Source: CAVZCK01 sp963798805
GTDB taxonomy: Bacteria > Pseudomonadota > Alphaproteobacteria > Rhizobiales > Rhodomicrobiaceae
DNA: 64,000 bases
Direction of reading: 5' to 3'
Assembly: GCA_963798805.1 (NCBI GenBank)
Contig: CAWCVC010000011.1
Location: forward strand, 248,001-312,000
This document shows, piece after piece, positions 26,308-35,355 of this stretch. Made by a program: the position numbers and the translations under genes. The notes under the pieces were generated by a model. The model had not been told where the DNA came from. It ran no database searches and was given only the letters and a program-made list of their open reading frames with translations. Every line of letters begins with the position of its first letter. The stretch's first letter is position 1.

Positions 26308-27339
26308 GTGGAGATAGCATCATCCGTCCTGGACGCAATAGGGAATACGCCTCTCATCCGCCTTAGAGGCGCGTCCGAGGAGACGGGCTGCGAAATTCTC
26401 GGAAAAGCAGAATTCATAAATCCGGGTAAGTCGGTCAAAGATCGGGCCGCGCTGTTCATAATTCAAGATGCGGTGGCCAAGGGCAAACTTCGGCCCGGCG
26501 GCGTCATCGTCGAGGGCACCGCCGGCAATACCGGCATCGGCCTGGCGCTGGTCGCCAATGCGCTGGGCTTCCGGACGGTGATCGTCATCCCGCAGACGCA
26601 GTCGCAGGAAAAAAAGGACGCGCTCAGGGCCTTCGGCGCCGAGCTGGTCGAGGTGCCGGCCGTGCCCTACCGCAACCCGAACAACTATGTGAAATATTCC
26701 CAGCGTCTCGCCGAGGCCCTGGCCGAGAGCGAGCTGAATGGCGCGATCTGGGCGAACCAGTTCGACAATGTCGCCAATCGCGACGGCCATATCCACACGA
26801 CGGCCGAGGAGATCTGGCGGCAGACGGACGGCAAGCTGGATGCCTTCATCTGCGCCGTCGGCACTGGCGGCACGCTCGGCGGCATCTCCATGGGGTTGAA
26901 GGCAAAGCGGAAGGATGTCGTCATCGGCCTTGCCGATCCGATGGGCGCGGCGCTCTACAGCTACTACACGACCGGGGAGCTGAAATCGGAAGGCTCCTCG
27001 ATCACCGAAGGCATCGGCCAGGGGCGGATCACCGCCAATCTCGAAGGCGTCGAGATCGACCGCGCCTATCAGATCCCCGACAGCGAGGCGGTTTCGCGCG
27101 TCTTCCAGATGCTGCAGGGCGAAGGGCTCTGCCTTGGCGGATCGAGCGGCATCAACGTCGCCGGCGCGGTGCGCCTCGCGCGCGATCTCGGTCCCGGCCA
27201 TACCATCGTGACCATCCTCTGCGACTATGGCACCCGCTATCAGAGCCGGCTGTTCAATCCCGACTTCTTGCGGCAAAAAGGGCTGCCGGTACCGGAATGG
27301 CTGGAGACCAGTGCCGAGCTGCCGACCGCATTCGTGTGA
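26308..27339 (+). CDS. cysK: Cysteine synthase A (O-acetylserine sulfhydrylase family)
   Basis: PLP enzyme that makes cysteine from O-acetylserine and sulfide. The PLP lysine is in NPGKSVKDRAA, the substrate loop is GTAGNTGIG and the phosphate-binding loop is GTGGTLGGIS. The GTG start at 26308 follows AAAGGAG. At 343 residues it is slightly longer than typical CysK and resembles the alphaproteobacterial long type. It precedes a sulfurtransferase gene, so the pair handles sulfur from cysteine and mercaptopyruvate. Confidence 0.93.
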   Translation: MEIASSVLDAIGNTPLIRLRGASEETGCEILGKAEFINPGKSVKDRAALFIIQDAVAKGKLRPGGVIVEGTAGNTGIGLALVANALGFRTVIVIPQTQSQEKKDALRAFGAELVEVPAVPYRNPNNYVKYSQRLAEALAESELNGAIWANQFDNVANRDGHIHTTAEEIWRQTDGKLDAFICAVGTGGTLGGISMGLKAKRKDVVIGLADPMGAALYSYYTTGELKSEGSSITEGIGQGRITANLEGVEIDRAYQIPDSEAVSRVFQMLQGEGLCLGGSSGINVAGAVRLARDLGPGHTIVTILCDYGTRYQSRLFNPDFLRQKGLPVPEWLETSAELPTAFV

Positions 27340-27456
27340 CCATACGCGCATTCGCGGCTTTGCCGGATCGCGGCAGGCGATGCTAATCTCGTGTCAAAAC
27401 TCGTATGATTCGTCCGCCGGTCTGCCGGAAGGGCGGCAAAGGGAGGATATTTGCCG

Positions 27457-28368
27457 ATGCAGGGGCCCCGCCATTGGCTCGTCGAAACCGATTGGCTCGC
27501 CGAGCATCTCGACGCGCCCGACATCGTCGTGCTGGACGCGAGCTTTCATCTGCCCGGCTCGGGGCGCGACGCTACCAGCGAATTCCGCGAGGTGCACATC
27601 CCTGGCGCGCTGTTCTTCGACATCGAGGAAATCTCCGACACGTCGAGCCCGCTGCCGCACATGCTGCCCTCGCCGGAGAAATTCGCATCGCGCGTCCGCA
27701 AGATGGGGATCGGCGACGGCACGCGCGTCGTCCTCTATGACGCGACCAATATGTCCGGCGCGGCGCGCGCCTGGTGGATGTTCCGGGTGATGGGCGCTGC
27801 CGATGTCGTGGTGCTGAATGGCGGCCTGAAGAAGTGGCGCGCCGAAAACCGCCCGGTCGAGAGCGGCGAGCCCATGCCGCGCACCGAGCGGCACTTTACG
27901 GCGCGCGTCAATGCCGGCCTCGTCCGTGACCTCAGCGATATGAAACAGCTCATCGGCAACGGCGCCATGCAGATCGTCGATGCCCGCGCTGCGGCGCGTT
28001 TCGCCGGCAAGGCGCCGGAGCCGCGCGAGGCGCCGCGCCTCGGCCATATCCCTGGCTCGAAAAATGTGCCGTTCACCAACCTGCTCACAGCAGACGGAAC
28101 GCTGCGCTCGCCGGAGGAGATCAAGGCGGCCTTCACGGCGCAGGGCGTCGATGTCGGCAAGCCGGTCGTCGCGAGCTGCGGCTCCGGCGTCACCGCCTGC
28201 GTCATCGCCCTGGCGCTCGCCGCCGCCGGGAACGAGACCGCTGCTGTCTATGACGGCTCCTGGGCGGAATGGAGCGGCGCGGATACGCCGGTCGAGACGG
28301 GTTTGGAGGACCACCACATCTCGATCCGGGCGGCGTTTCCAATTCCGATTAAAAGTCCGCCGCGCTAA
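27457..28368 (+). CDS. sseA: 3-mercaptopyruvate sulfurtransferase (rhodanese family)
   Basis: Two-rhodanese-domain enzyme that moves sulfur from 3-mercaptopyruvate to thiols or cyanide. The active-site loop CGSGVTAC carries the catalytic Cys (about residue 241) and is the MST form rather than the rhodanese form CRxGxR. The inactive first domain begins VSTDWLAEHL-like (VETDWLAEHLDAPDIVVLD). Start: ATG 27457, well spaced from GGGAGGA; a TTG two codons earlier is possible. The last ten codons (FPIPIKSPPR) and the TAA stop derive from a RIME-like repeat. Confidence 0.93.
   Translation: MQGPRHWLVETDWLAEHLDAPDIVVLDASFHLPGSGRDATSEFREVHIPGALFFDIEEISDTSSPLPHMLPSPEKFASRVRKMGIGDGTRVVLYDATNMSGAARAWWMFRVMGAADVVVLNGGLKKWRAENRPVESGEPMPRTERHFTARVNAGLVRDLSDMKQLIGNGAMQIVDARAAARFAGKAPEPREAPRLGHIPGSKNVPFTNLLTADGTLRSPEEIKAAFTAQGVDVGKPVVASCGSGVTACVIALALAAAGNETAAVYDGSWAEWSGADTPVETGLEDHHISIRAAFPIPIKSPPR
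28329..28368. repeat. RIME-like element fragment inside sseA 3' end
   Basis: About 40 bp matching one hairpin of the 105-bp repeat family (GCGGCGTTTCCAATTCC...ATTAAAAGTCCGCC; compare 36192-36224). It encodes the C-terminal residues of the sulfurtransferase. Its terminal CTAA supplies stops for both convergent genes. Confidence 0.75.
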
Positions 28369-28946
28369 TGCCGCAGATTGCCGTGCATCCGGATCGTGGC
28401 CAGCACGAAGCCGATAAGGCCGCCGATCCCCACCGTGATCCAATAGGACGGCAGGAAGCTGTCCGACAGCGCCGTCGGCGAGATGTCCATGAACAGCGCG
28501 GCGGTCGCCATGGCGAGCACGAGCGCGAACAGGATGAGCGCCGTCGGCACGATGGTCGCGCGCAGCGCCCTGGTGAGGCTGAGCTGGTATCGCCGTCTGA
28601 GCGCGGCAACCGCCGACTGCCAGCCGAGCAGAAAGCCGGCCGCGATGCCGATGCCCAGACTCTGCCACGCGACCAGGCCGATTTTTACCCCGATCATGAT
28701 CCCGGCAACGAGCGCCAAGGCCGTGATGATGAGGCAGAAAAAGCTCCCGCGCAGCGCGGCGCCCCAGCCGGGCGCGGATTTCGGCCGCACGGGCCGCGGC
28801 GGGCGAATGCCCCCGCGCGGATCGGCGCGCAGCACGAACGGGTTGTGGCCGTGCGGCGATTGAGCGGCGGGGCGCGCCGCCGCCGGTCCGCGCTGACGGG
28901 TCGCGGTTTCCGCTTCTTCCTGCTGCCGGACCATATCGGGATCCAT
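28365..28946 (-). CDS. Hypothetical four-helix membrane protein
   Basis: 193 residues from MDPDMVRQQEEAETATRQ. The N-terminal third is Pro/Arg-rich and soluble. Four membrane helices follow (about residues 68-90, 95-115, 130-150, 165-185; for example FFCLIITALALVAGIMIGV). The open frame extends upstream but this ATG is the sensible start. It is convergent with sseA, overlapping by 4 bp, and its TAG stop lies in the repeat end. I do not recognise a named family. Confidence 0.75.
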   Translation of the reverse strand: MDPDMVRQQEEAETATRQRGPAAARPAAQSPHGHNPFVLRADPRGGIRPPRPVRPKSAPGWGAALRGSFFCLIITALALVAGIMIGVKIGLVAWQSLGIGIAAGFLLGWQSAVAALRRRYQLSLTRALRATIVPTALILFALVLAMATAALFMDISPTALSDSFLPSYWITVGIGGLIGFVLATIRMHGNLRH

Positions 28947-29079
28947 GGACGCTCCTCTTGCCGAAAGCCGGATGGCCGGCCGGGTATGTAATTCGAGATA
29001 ATCAGCCCGCCGGGGACAGTTCAAGCCTGTCTTGGGGCACTTGGCTTACCCGGAGCCGGAAGACGCCCCGGACGCACCC

Positions 29080-31014
29080 TCACGTGCCGGTCTTCTCGAC
29101 CGGGCTGCCGTTCCCTACAATGCCACGGCCTTTCAAGGCGTCGCTGATCTCGTCGAGAATGGCCGGATCGTCGATCGTCGCCGGCATCCGGTAGGATTCG
29201 CCATCCGCAATCGCACGCATGGTGCCGCGCAGGATCTTGCCCGAGCGGGTCTTCGGCAGCCGCTGGATGGTCAGCGCCAGCTTGAACGCCGCGACCGGCC
29301 CGATCTCCTCGCGCACCTTCTGGACGATCTCGCTCTCGATCTGGTCCGAGGGTTTGGTGACGCCCGATTTCAGCACGATGAAGCCGGCAGGCACCTGACC
29401 CTTGAGCGCATCGGCAATACCGATGACGGCGCATTCGGCCACATCGGGATGGCTGGAGACGACCTCTTCCAGCGCGCCGGTCGAAAGCCGGTGTCCGGCA
29501 ACGTTAATGATGTCGTCCGTGCGCGCCATGACGAAAACATAGCCGTCCGCGTCTATATAGCCGGCATCCGCCGTCTTGTAATAGCCGGGATGATCGCGGA
29601 GATAGCTGTCGCGGAAGCGCTTGTCGCTCTCCCACAGCGTCGGCAGACAGCCGGGCGGCAGCGGCAGACGGATGGCGAGCGAGCCGGTCTTGCCGGGCGG
29701 CGCCGGCTTGTTGCTCTCATCCAGCGCGCGCAGATCGTAGCCAGGCATCGGCACAGTAGGCGAGCCGGGCTTCACCGGCAGGAGCCCGAGGCCGACCGGA
29801 TTGCCGCAGATCACCCAGCCTGTCTCGGTCTGCCACCAATGGTCGATGACCGGCTTCTCGAGCAGCGCGCCAGCCCAGTTCACCGTATCCGGATCGGCGC
29901 GCTCTCCGGCGAGGAACAGTGTGCGGAACTGCGAGAGGTCGTAATTCTTCAGATGCTCGCCCTTGGGGTCTTCCTTCTTGATGGCGCGGAAAGCGGTGGG
30001 CGCGGTGAATAGCGCCACGACCTTGTGCTCAGAAATCACCCGCCAGAATGCGCCGGCATTGGGCGTGCCGACCGGCTTGCCCTCATAGAGGATGGACGTC
30101 GCGCCATGCAGGAGCGGGCCATAGACGATATAGGAATGGCCGACCACCCAGCCCACGTCGGAGGCGGCCCAGAAAGTCTCGCCCGGCTCAACGCCGTAAT
30201 GATTGTGCATCGTCCATTTCAGCGCCACCATGTGGCCGCCATTGTCGCGGACGACGCCTTTCGGCTGGCCGGTGGTGCCGGAGGTGTAGAGAACATAGAG
30301 CGGGTCTGTCGCCGCCAGGATCGCCGCGTCGGCGCGATTGCCGCGCGCCTTGGCCTCGCCGAACAGCGTCGCCCAATCGTGGTCGCGGCCCGGCGTCAAA
30401 GGCGCACGTTCCTCCGCCCGCTGATAAATGATGCAGCCATCCGGCTTGAAGGTCGCCTGGGCGATGGCGGCATCGAGCAGCGGCTTGTATTTGATCAGCC
30501 GACCCGGCTCGAGGCCGCAGGACGCGGAGAGGATCAGCTTCGGCTTGGCGTCGTTGATGCGGGTGGCCAGCTCATTGGCGGCAAAGCCGCCGAACACCAC
30601 CGAATGGATCGCCCCTAACCGCGCACAGGCCAGCATGCCGATCGCCGCCTCGGGAATCATCGGCATGTAGAGAATGACGCGGTCGCCCTTGCGCACGCCG
30701 CGATCGCGCAGCACCGCTGCGAAAGCGGCCACGTCGTCGAGCAGCTCGGCATAGCTATAGACGCGCTTCTCGCCGGTCATCGGGCTGTCATAGATGAGCG
30801 CGGGCTGCCGGGCGCGTCCGCCAAGCACATGGCGGTCGAGGCAATTGAAGGACGTGTTGCAGAGCCCACCCACAAACCAGCGGCCATATTGGCCTTGGGA
30901 GGCGTCGAAGATTTTCTCCGGCGGCTTCACCCAGTCGATCTCGGAGGCGGCTTCGGCCCAGAAGGCGGCGGGATCGCGCTTCCAGCTTTCGTAAACCTCG
31001 AAATAGCGGCTCAT
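29080..31014 (-). CDS. prpE: Propionyl-CoA synthetase-like acyl-CoA synthetase
   Basis: Adenylate-forming ligase activating propionate or another short acid to its CoA ester. The ATP loop reads LYTSGTTGQPKGVVRDNGGH; the RDNGGH form is characteristic of PrpE-type enzymes. WAASDVGWVVGHSYIVYGPL is also typical, as is the C-terminal lysine in KTRSGKILRGTM, the site normally acetylated for regulation. The start at ATG 31014 (MSRYFEVYESWKRDP) gives 644 residues. It is transcribed divergently from a second acyl-CoA synthetase. Precise acid preference (acetate or propionate) is inferred. Confidence 0.9.
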   Translation of the reverse strand: MSRYFEVYESWKRDPAAFWAEAASEIDWVKPPEKIFDASQGQYGRWFVGGLCNTSFNCLDRHVLGGRARQPALIYDSPMTGEKRVYSYAELLDDVAAFAAVLRDRGVRKGDRVILYMPMIPEAAIGMLACARLGAIHSVVFGGFAANELATRINDAKPKLILSASCGLEPGRLIKYKPLLDAAIAQATFKPDGCIIYQRAEERAPLTPGRDHDWATLFGEAKARGNRADAAILAATDPLYVLYTSGTTGQPKGVVRDNGGHMVALKWTMHNHYGVEPGETFWAASDVGWVVGHSYIVYGPLLHGATSILYEGKPVGTPNAGAFWRVISEHKVVALFTAPTAFRAIKKEDPKGEHLKNYDLSQFRTLFLAGERADPDTVNWAGALLEKPVIDHWWQTETGWVICGNPVGLGLLPVKPGSPTVPMPGYDLRALDESNKPAPPGKTGSLAIRLPLPPGCLPTLWESDKRFRDSYLRDHPGYYKTADAGYIDADGYVFVMARTDDIINVAGHRLSTGALEEVVSSHPDVAECAVIGIADALKGQVPAGFIVLKSGVTKPSDQIESEIVQKVREEIGPVAAFKLALTIQRLPKTRSGKILRGTMRAIADGESYRMPATIDDPAILDEISDALKGRGIVGNGSPVEKTGT

Positions 31015-31235
31015 CCTGTCCTCCCTTTCAGCCGGAATGCGGCCCCGGCCGGATTCTCCCCGCAGCAGGAAATGAGCGAATGGATCCGGTCCGAGCAAGC
31101 CGGCTGAGCACGATTATTCGGCGCCATAGTGCGAGCCTCGTCAAAGACTGACAAGCTATTCTTTATGTGAAAGCGCAGAAGCTTTTACCGGCCTGAATAT
31201 GGCATAATACAGTGAAAAGACCGGGGAGATGCTCA

Positions 31236-32861
31236 ATGCACGACAATCCGTATGCGATAGGACTCGACAAGAACGCCGCCAATTTCCAGCCGCTGACGCC
31301 GCTCAGCTTCCTGGCGCGGACCGCGCAGGTCTTTCCGGATCATACCGCCGTCGTTCACGGACCGCAGCGCTTCACCTATGCGGAGTATTACGGCCGTGCG
31401 CGCAAGCTGGCCTCCGCTCTCTCCCGGCTCGGCATCGGCAAGGGCGATACCGTTTCGGTGATGCTGCACAACACGCCGCCAATGCTCGAGGCGCATTACG
31501 GGGTGCCGATGACCGGCGCGGTGCTGCACTCGATCAACACCCGTCTCGACGCAGCGATCATCGCTTTCATGCTCGACCATGCCGAAAGCAAGGTCGTCAT
31601 CACCGATACCGAATTCGCACCGGTCATGCGCGAGGCGCTCGCCCAGGCCAAGGTCAGGCCGGTGGTCATCGACTATGCCGACCCGACCTTCACCGGCGGC
31701 GAGCGGCTCGGCGGCCAGGATTACGAGGCGTTCATCGCCGAGGGCGATCCCACCTTCGACTGGATCAAGCCGGCCGACGAATGGAACGCCATCGCGCTCA
31801 ACTATACGTCGGGCACGACAGGCAACCCGAAGGGCGTCGTCTATCACCATCGCGGCGCCTATCTGCTGGCGCTCGGTAATGTCCTCGCCGGCTCAATTGG
31901 CAAACATCCGGTCTATCTCTGGACGCTGCCGATGTTCCATTGCAACGGCTGGTGCTTCCCGTGGACCGTGCCGGTCGTCGCGGGCACCAATGTCTGCCTG
32001 CGCTATGTCCGCCCGCAGGCGATCTGGGATGCGCTCGCCAATGAGGAGGTGACGCATCTGTGCGGCGCGCCGATCGTCATGGCGACGATCCTCAACGCCG
32101 CGCCGGAGCAGAAGCGCGACCTCGCGACAACTGTGCAGTTCCTCACAGCCGCAGCGCCGCCGCCCCAGACCGTGCTCGCCGCCATGAGCGACGCCGGCTT
32201 CGATGTCGTGCATGTCTACGGCCTGACCGAGACCTATGGCCCGGCTGTGGTCAATGAGTGGAAAACCGGTTGGGATGCGCTCAGCGGCGAGGCCAGAGCG
32301 GCGAAAAAAGCACGCCAGGGCGTAAAATATGCCACTCTCGATGATCTGACCGTGCTCGACCCCGAGACCATGCAGCGCGTGCCTGCCGACGGCAAGACGC
32401 TCGGCGAGGTGATGTTCCGGGGCAATCTGGTCATGAAAGGGTATCTGAAGAACCCGGCGGCGAGCCAAGAGGCCTTTGCCGGCGGCTGGTTCCATTCGGG
32501 CGATCTCGGCGTGCTCCACCCCGATGGCTACATCCAACTGAAGGACCGCTCTAAAGACATCATTATCTCAGGCGGTGAAAATATCTCGTCAATCGAGGTG
32601 GAAGACGTGCTCTATAAACATCCTGCGGTTCAGGCGGCCGCCGTTGTCGCAAAACAGGACGAGCGCTGGGGTGAAACCCCTTGCGCCTTCATCGAGCTGA
32701 AGCCGGGCGCGTCGGCAACTGCCGAGGACCTCATCGCCCATTGCCGCGAACACCTTGCCCATTACAAGGCACCACGCCATGTTCATTTCGTGGAAATCCC
32801 CAAAACCTCGACGGGAAAAATTCAGAAATACAAACTGCGGGAGATGGCTGAAGGCCTATGA
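31236..32861 (+). CDS. AMP-forming acyl-CoA synthetase (medium/long-chain type)
   Basis: Adenylate-forming CoA ligase, 541 residues from MHDNPYAIGLDKNAANF. The ATP loop is NYTSGTTGNPKGVVYHHRGA, followed by TLPMFHCNGWCFPW, VYGLTETYGP, HSGDLG and the C-terminal lysine motif KTSTGKIQKYKLR. This set marks the FadD/DmdB-like clade that acts on fatty, aryl or methylmercaptopropionate acids. The specific substrate cannot be read. A GGGGAG site precedes the ATG; a GTG eight codons earlier is less likely. Confidence 0.9.
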   Translation: MHDNPYAIGLDKNAANFQPLTPLSFLARTAQVFPDHTAVVHGPQRFTYAEYYGRARKLASALSRLGIGKGDTVSVMLHNTPPMLEAHYGVPMTGAVLHSINTRLDAAIIAFMLDHAESKVVITDTEFAPVMREALAQAKVRPVVIDYADPTFTGGERLGGQDYEAFIAEGDPTFDWIKPADEWNAIALNYTSGTTGNPKGVVYHHRGAYLLALGNVLAGSIGKHPVYLWTLPMFHCNGWCFPWTVPVVAGTNVCLRYVRPQAIWDALANEEVTHLCGAPIVMATILNAAPEQKRDLATTVQFLTAAAPPPQTVLAAMSDAGFDVVHVYGLTETYGPAVVNEWKTGWDALSGEARAAKKARQGVKYATLDDLTVLDPETMQRVPADGKTLGEVMFRGNLVMKGYLKNPAASQEAFAGGWFHSGDLGVLHPDGYIQLKDRSKDIIISGGENISSIEVEDVLYKHPAVQAAAVVAKQDERWGETPCAFIELKPGASATAEDLIAHCREHLAHYKAPRHVHFVEIPKTSTGKIQKYKLREMAEGL

Positions 32862-32902
32862 CGAGAAGACCATCAAACCGTAGACCGGGCTAGAGGTGCT
32901 GC

Positions 32903-33112
32903 ATGCAGCAGGACGACCGCAAGCAGCGCCTGAGAGCCCAATTGGCCGAGCTCAAGCAGGAACATCGCGATCTTGATGCCGCCATTGCCGGCCTTGAAGA
33001 GACGATCCGCCCCGACCAGCTTCAGATCAAGCGTCTAAAGAAGCGAAAATTGCAGCTCAAGGACGAGATCGCGCGCGTCGAGGACGAGCTTTTCCCCGAC
33101 ATTATCGCCTGA
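32903..33112 (+). CDS. DUF465 (YdcH-like) small coiled-coil protein
   Basis: 69 residues, nearly all one helical hairpin (RAQLAELKQEHRDLDAAI and LQIKRLKKRKLQLKDEI), the signature of the DUF465/YdcH family. Function is not established. It lies directly upstream of purE, where this family is regularly found in Hyphomicrobiales. Confidence 0.9.
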   Translation: MQQDDRKQRLRAQLAELKQEHRDLDAAIAGLEETIRPDQLQIKRLKKRKLQLKDEIARVEDELFPDIIA

Positions 33113-33193
33113 TAGCGGAACGCCTGATTGCCTATCCCGGTTGCTTCGGATAAGGGCTGGCCGTGAGCACGGCAATATTGCAGAGTTGAACGC

Positions 33194-33688
33194 ATGGACC
33201 CGGAACCCCTCGTCGGTATCATCATGGGCAGCCGGAGCGACTGGCCGACCATGCGCCGTGCCGCTGAGGCGCTGGATGATCTGGGCGTGGCTTACGAGAC
33301 GCGGATCGTCTCGGCGCACCGGACGCCCGACCGGCTCTATTCCTACGCCAAAGAGGCCGAGGGGAGGGGACTGAAGGTCATCATCGCCGGGGCAGGAGGC
33401 GCCGCGCATCTGCCGGGCATGACCGCCTCGATCACCACGCTGCCCGTGCTCGCCGTGCCGGTGCAGACCCGCTCGCTGTCCGGCCTCGACAGCCTGCTTT
33501 CCATCGTGCAGATGCCCGCCGGCATCCCTGTTGGAACGCTGGCCATCGGCGAGGCAGGCGCCTTCAATGCCGGACTGCTCGCCGCGCAGATCCTGGCGCT
33601 CGGCGACCCCGCTCTTGCACAGCGCATCGCCGACTGGCGCAAGATCCGCACCGACAGCGTCCCGGAAAGTCCGCAAGATGCCGGCTGA
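33194..33688 (+). CDS. purE: N5-carboxyaminoimidazole ribonucleotide mutase
   Basis: Converts N5-CAIR to CAIR in purine synthesis. VGIIMGSRSDWPTM near the N-terminus is the class I PurE signature with the phosphate-binding SRSD, and AGAGGAAHLPGM carries the catalytic His. At 164 residues it is full length. The final 11 bp overlap the start of purK, indicating coupled translation of the two consecutive pathway enzymes. Confidence 0.97.
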   Translation: MDPEPLVGIIMGSRSDWPTMRRAAEALDDLGVAYETRIVSAHRTPDRLYSYAKEAEGRGLKVIIAGAGGAAHLPGMTASITTLPVLAVPVQTRSLSGLDSLLSIVQMPAGIPVGTLAIGEAGAFNAGLLAAQILALGDPALAQRIADWRKIRTDSVPESPQDAG

Positions 33689-34784
33689 GCCGCTGCAGCC
33701 GGGCTCGGTGATCGGCATCGTCGGCGGCGGGCAACTCGGCCGGATGCTCGCTCAGGCGGCGGCCAAGCTGGGCTTGCGCGCCAGCATTTTTGCGCCGGAA
33801 GAGGACGGCCCGGCTTTCGATGTCGCCGCCTTCCGGCATTGCGCCGATTATGACGACGCGGCGGCGCTGGAGCGGTTCGCCGAACAGGCGGACGCCGTCA
33901 CCTTCGAATTCGAGAATATCCCCTCCGATGCGCTCGCCATCATCGAGCGGCACAGCCGCCTGGCGCCGCCCCGCCGCGCGCTCGAAGTCGCCCAGGACCG
34001 GCTGGAGGAGCGGCGTTTCCTCACCAAGCTCGGCCTCCCTTGCGCGCCACATGTCGCCGTTGCTGGCGCGGCCGACCTTCCGGAGGCCTGCCGGCGCCTG
34101 ACCGAAGGGGCGCCGGGCGCCGCAATGTTTCTCAAGCGAGCACGGCTCGGCTATGACGGCAAGGGCCAACTCAAGCTCGCCGACTGCTCGGAGATTGCAA
34201 AGGCCCAGAATTGGCTCGGCGCTCACGCGGCGGTTCTGGAGCGCGAGGTGCCGTTCCGGCTGGAGCTTTCAGTGCTCTGCGTACGCGACAGCGCCGGAAA
34301 TGCGCTGTTCTACGATCCGCCGCACAACATCCACCGCGACGGCATTCTGCGTGAGAGCCTCGTGCCGGCACCGATTTCCGCGGCCATTGCGCAGACCGCC
34401 TGCGGCTATGCCGGCCAGATAGCGGAAGCGCTCGACTATGTCGGTGTCATCGCGGTCGAAATGTTCCTCGCCGGCAGCGAGGCCGAACAGCACCTGCTCA
34501 TCAACGAGATCGCGCCGCGCGTGCACAATAGCGGCCACTGGACACTGGACGCCTGCGCGGTGAGCCAGTTCGAAAACCATATCCGTGCCGTGGCCGGCTG
34601 GCCGCTCGGTTCGACGGCGCGGCATTCGAATGCCCGGCTGGTCAATCTGCTCGGCGCCGAGGCCGACGATTGGCGCGCCCTGCTCCAGGATCATGCTGAG
34701 CGGTCCCTCGTTCTCTACGGCAAGAGCCCGGCCCGGCCCGGTCGCAAGATGGGCCATTATGTCGACATCTCGCCCAAGGCTTAG
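33678..34784 (+). CDS. purK: N5-carboxyaminoimidazole ribonucleotide synthase
   Basis: ATP-grasp enzyme making N5-CAIR from AIR, bicarbonate and ATP. It opens MPAEPLQPGSVIGIVGGGQLG. The ATP-grasp segments LKRARLGYDGKGQ and INEIAPRVHNSGHWT are diagnostic. The start at 33678 lies within the last codons of purE. At 368 residues it has the normal length. It is the last gene of the DUF465-purE-purK operon; a candidate sRNA with a strong terminator follows 130 bp later. Confidence 0.97.
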   Translation: MPAEPLQPGSVIGIVGGGQLGRMLAQAAAKLGLRASIFAPEEDGPAFDVAAFRHCADYDDAAALERFAEQADAVTFEFENIPSDALAIIERHSRLAPPRRALEVAQDRLEERRFLTKLGLPCAPHVAVAGAADLPEACRRLTEGAPGAAMFLKRARLGYDGKGQLKLADCSEIAKAQNWLGAHAAVLEREVPFRLELSVLCVRDSAGNALFYDPPHNIHRDGILRESLVPAPISAAIAQTACGYAGQIAEALDYVGVIAVEMFLAGSEAEQHLLINEIAPRVHNSGHWTLDACAVSQFENHIRAVAGWPLGSTARHSNARLVNLLGAEADDWRALLQDHAERSLVLYGKSPARPGRKMGHYVDISPKA

Positions 34785-34914
34785 CCGGGTCCAGGGACAG
34801 ATAAACCAGCGCTAAACCGAGCTGCGGCTCACAGCGGGCTCACCCTACAGGATCGGCGAAACGAGCCATGCAAATCTGCATGGAGGATATGCAATTGAGC
34901 TTATTGTGCAAAGC

Positions 34915-35028
34915 AGCAGGTCGGAACATCTAACGTGCCATCGCACTTAACGTGCGGAAGGCTTACTCCTCCCTCCCTATCAGCCTTCCAACTCATGCCA
35001 GCGGCAGAGCCGCTGGCATTTTTCTTTC
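34915..35028 (+). ncRNA. Candidate trans-acting sRNA with anti-Shine-Dalgarno loop (alpha-r14/suhB-like)
   Basis: Three consecutive hairpins end in a strong terminator. A small one is GCAC-ttaac-GTGC (34943-34955). A perfect 8-bp stem GGAAGGCT / AGCCTTCC (34956-34989) exposes an 18-nt loop containing CTCCTCCCTCCC, which is complementary to Shine-Dalgarno sites. A terminator with T-run follows. CCUCC-loop sRNAs of about 115-120 nt are known in alphaproteobacteria (alpha-r14, the Rfam suhB family, CcsR-type), where they pair with many mRNAs. The 5' end is a guess; the structure is directly visible. Confidence 0.65.
34995..35028 (+). terminator. Intrinsic terminator of the sRNA candidate
   Basis: Perfect 11-bp stem ATGCCAGCGGC / GCCGCTGGCAT with a 3-base loop, followed by TTTTCTTT. 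Strong rho-independent signal on the plus strand. Confidence 0.9.
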
Positions 35029-35234
35029 CCGTAACACGATCTTCGGCGCTTTGGCTCTCATGCAGGATTTGCGGCGCTTGAAATATGAGCCGTTGCGAAT
35101 GCGGTGCACCATGCGCCCTGATGTGCGAAAGGCAGTCGGATCGCAAGCTATGCAAAAATGGTACGGCTGCGGACGCAGGGATGATCTCGGAAGCGAGCAT
35201 AGGACGAAGATAGAGCGCGGCTCTCTCCGCGTTT

Positions 35235-35272
35235 AGTTCGGCCAGGCGCGGCTAGTTCGGCCAGGCGCGGCG
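35235..35272. repeat. 19-bp tandem duplication
   Basis: TAGTTCGGCCAGGCGCGGC occurs twice head to tail. No other copy was noticed nearby. Could be a slippage duplication. Confidence 0.7.
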
Positions 35273-35355
35273 AAAGGATTAAGAGGCGCGGCACTCGCCA
35301 AACGGCGAGACCCGGATGAATCCGCAGCCTTCTGCCGCCGAGCGCCGGCACCCTA

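Larger units (their letters stand above)
34785..35355. other. Intergenic region with sRNA candidate and tandem repeat
   Basis: No protein gene is convincing here. The left half holds the structured RNA at about 34915-35028 listed separately. The right half contains a 19-bp tandem duplication at 35235-35272. Frames of 60-100 codons on both strands look like non-coding chance. Confidence 0.5.
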
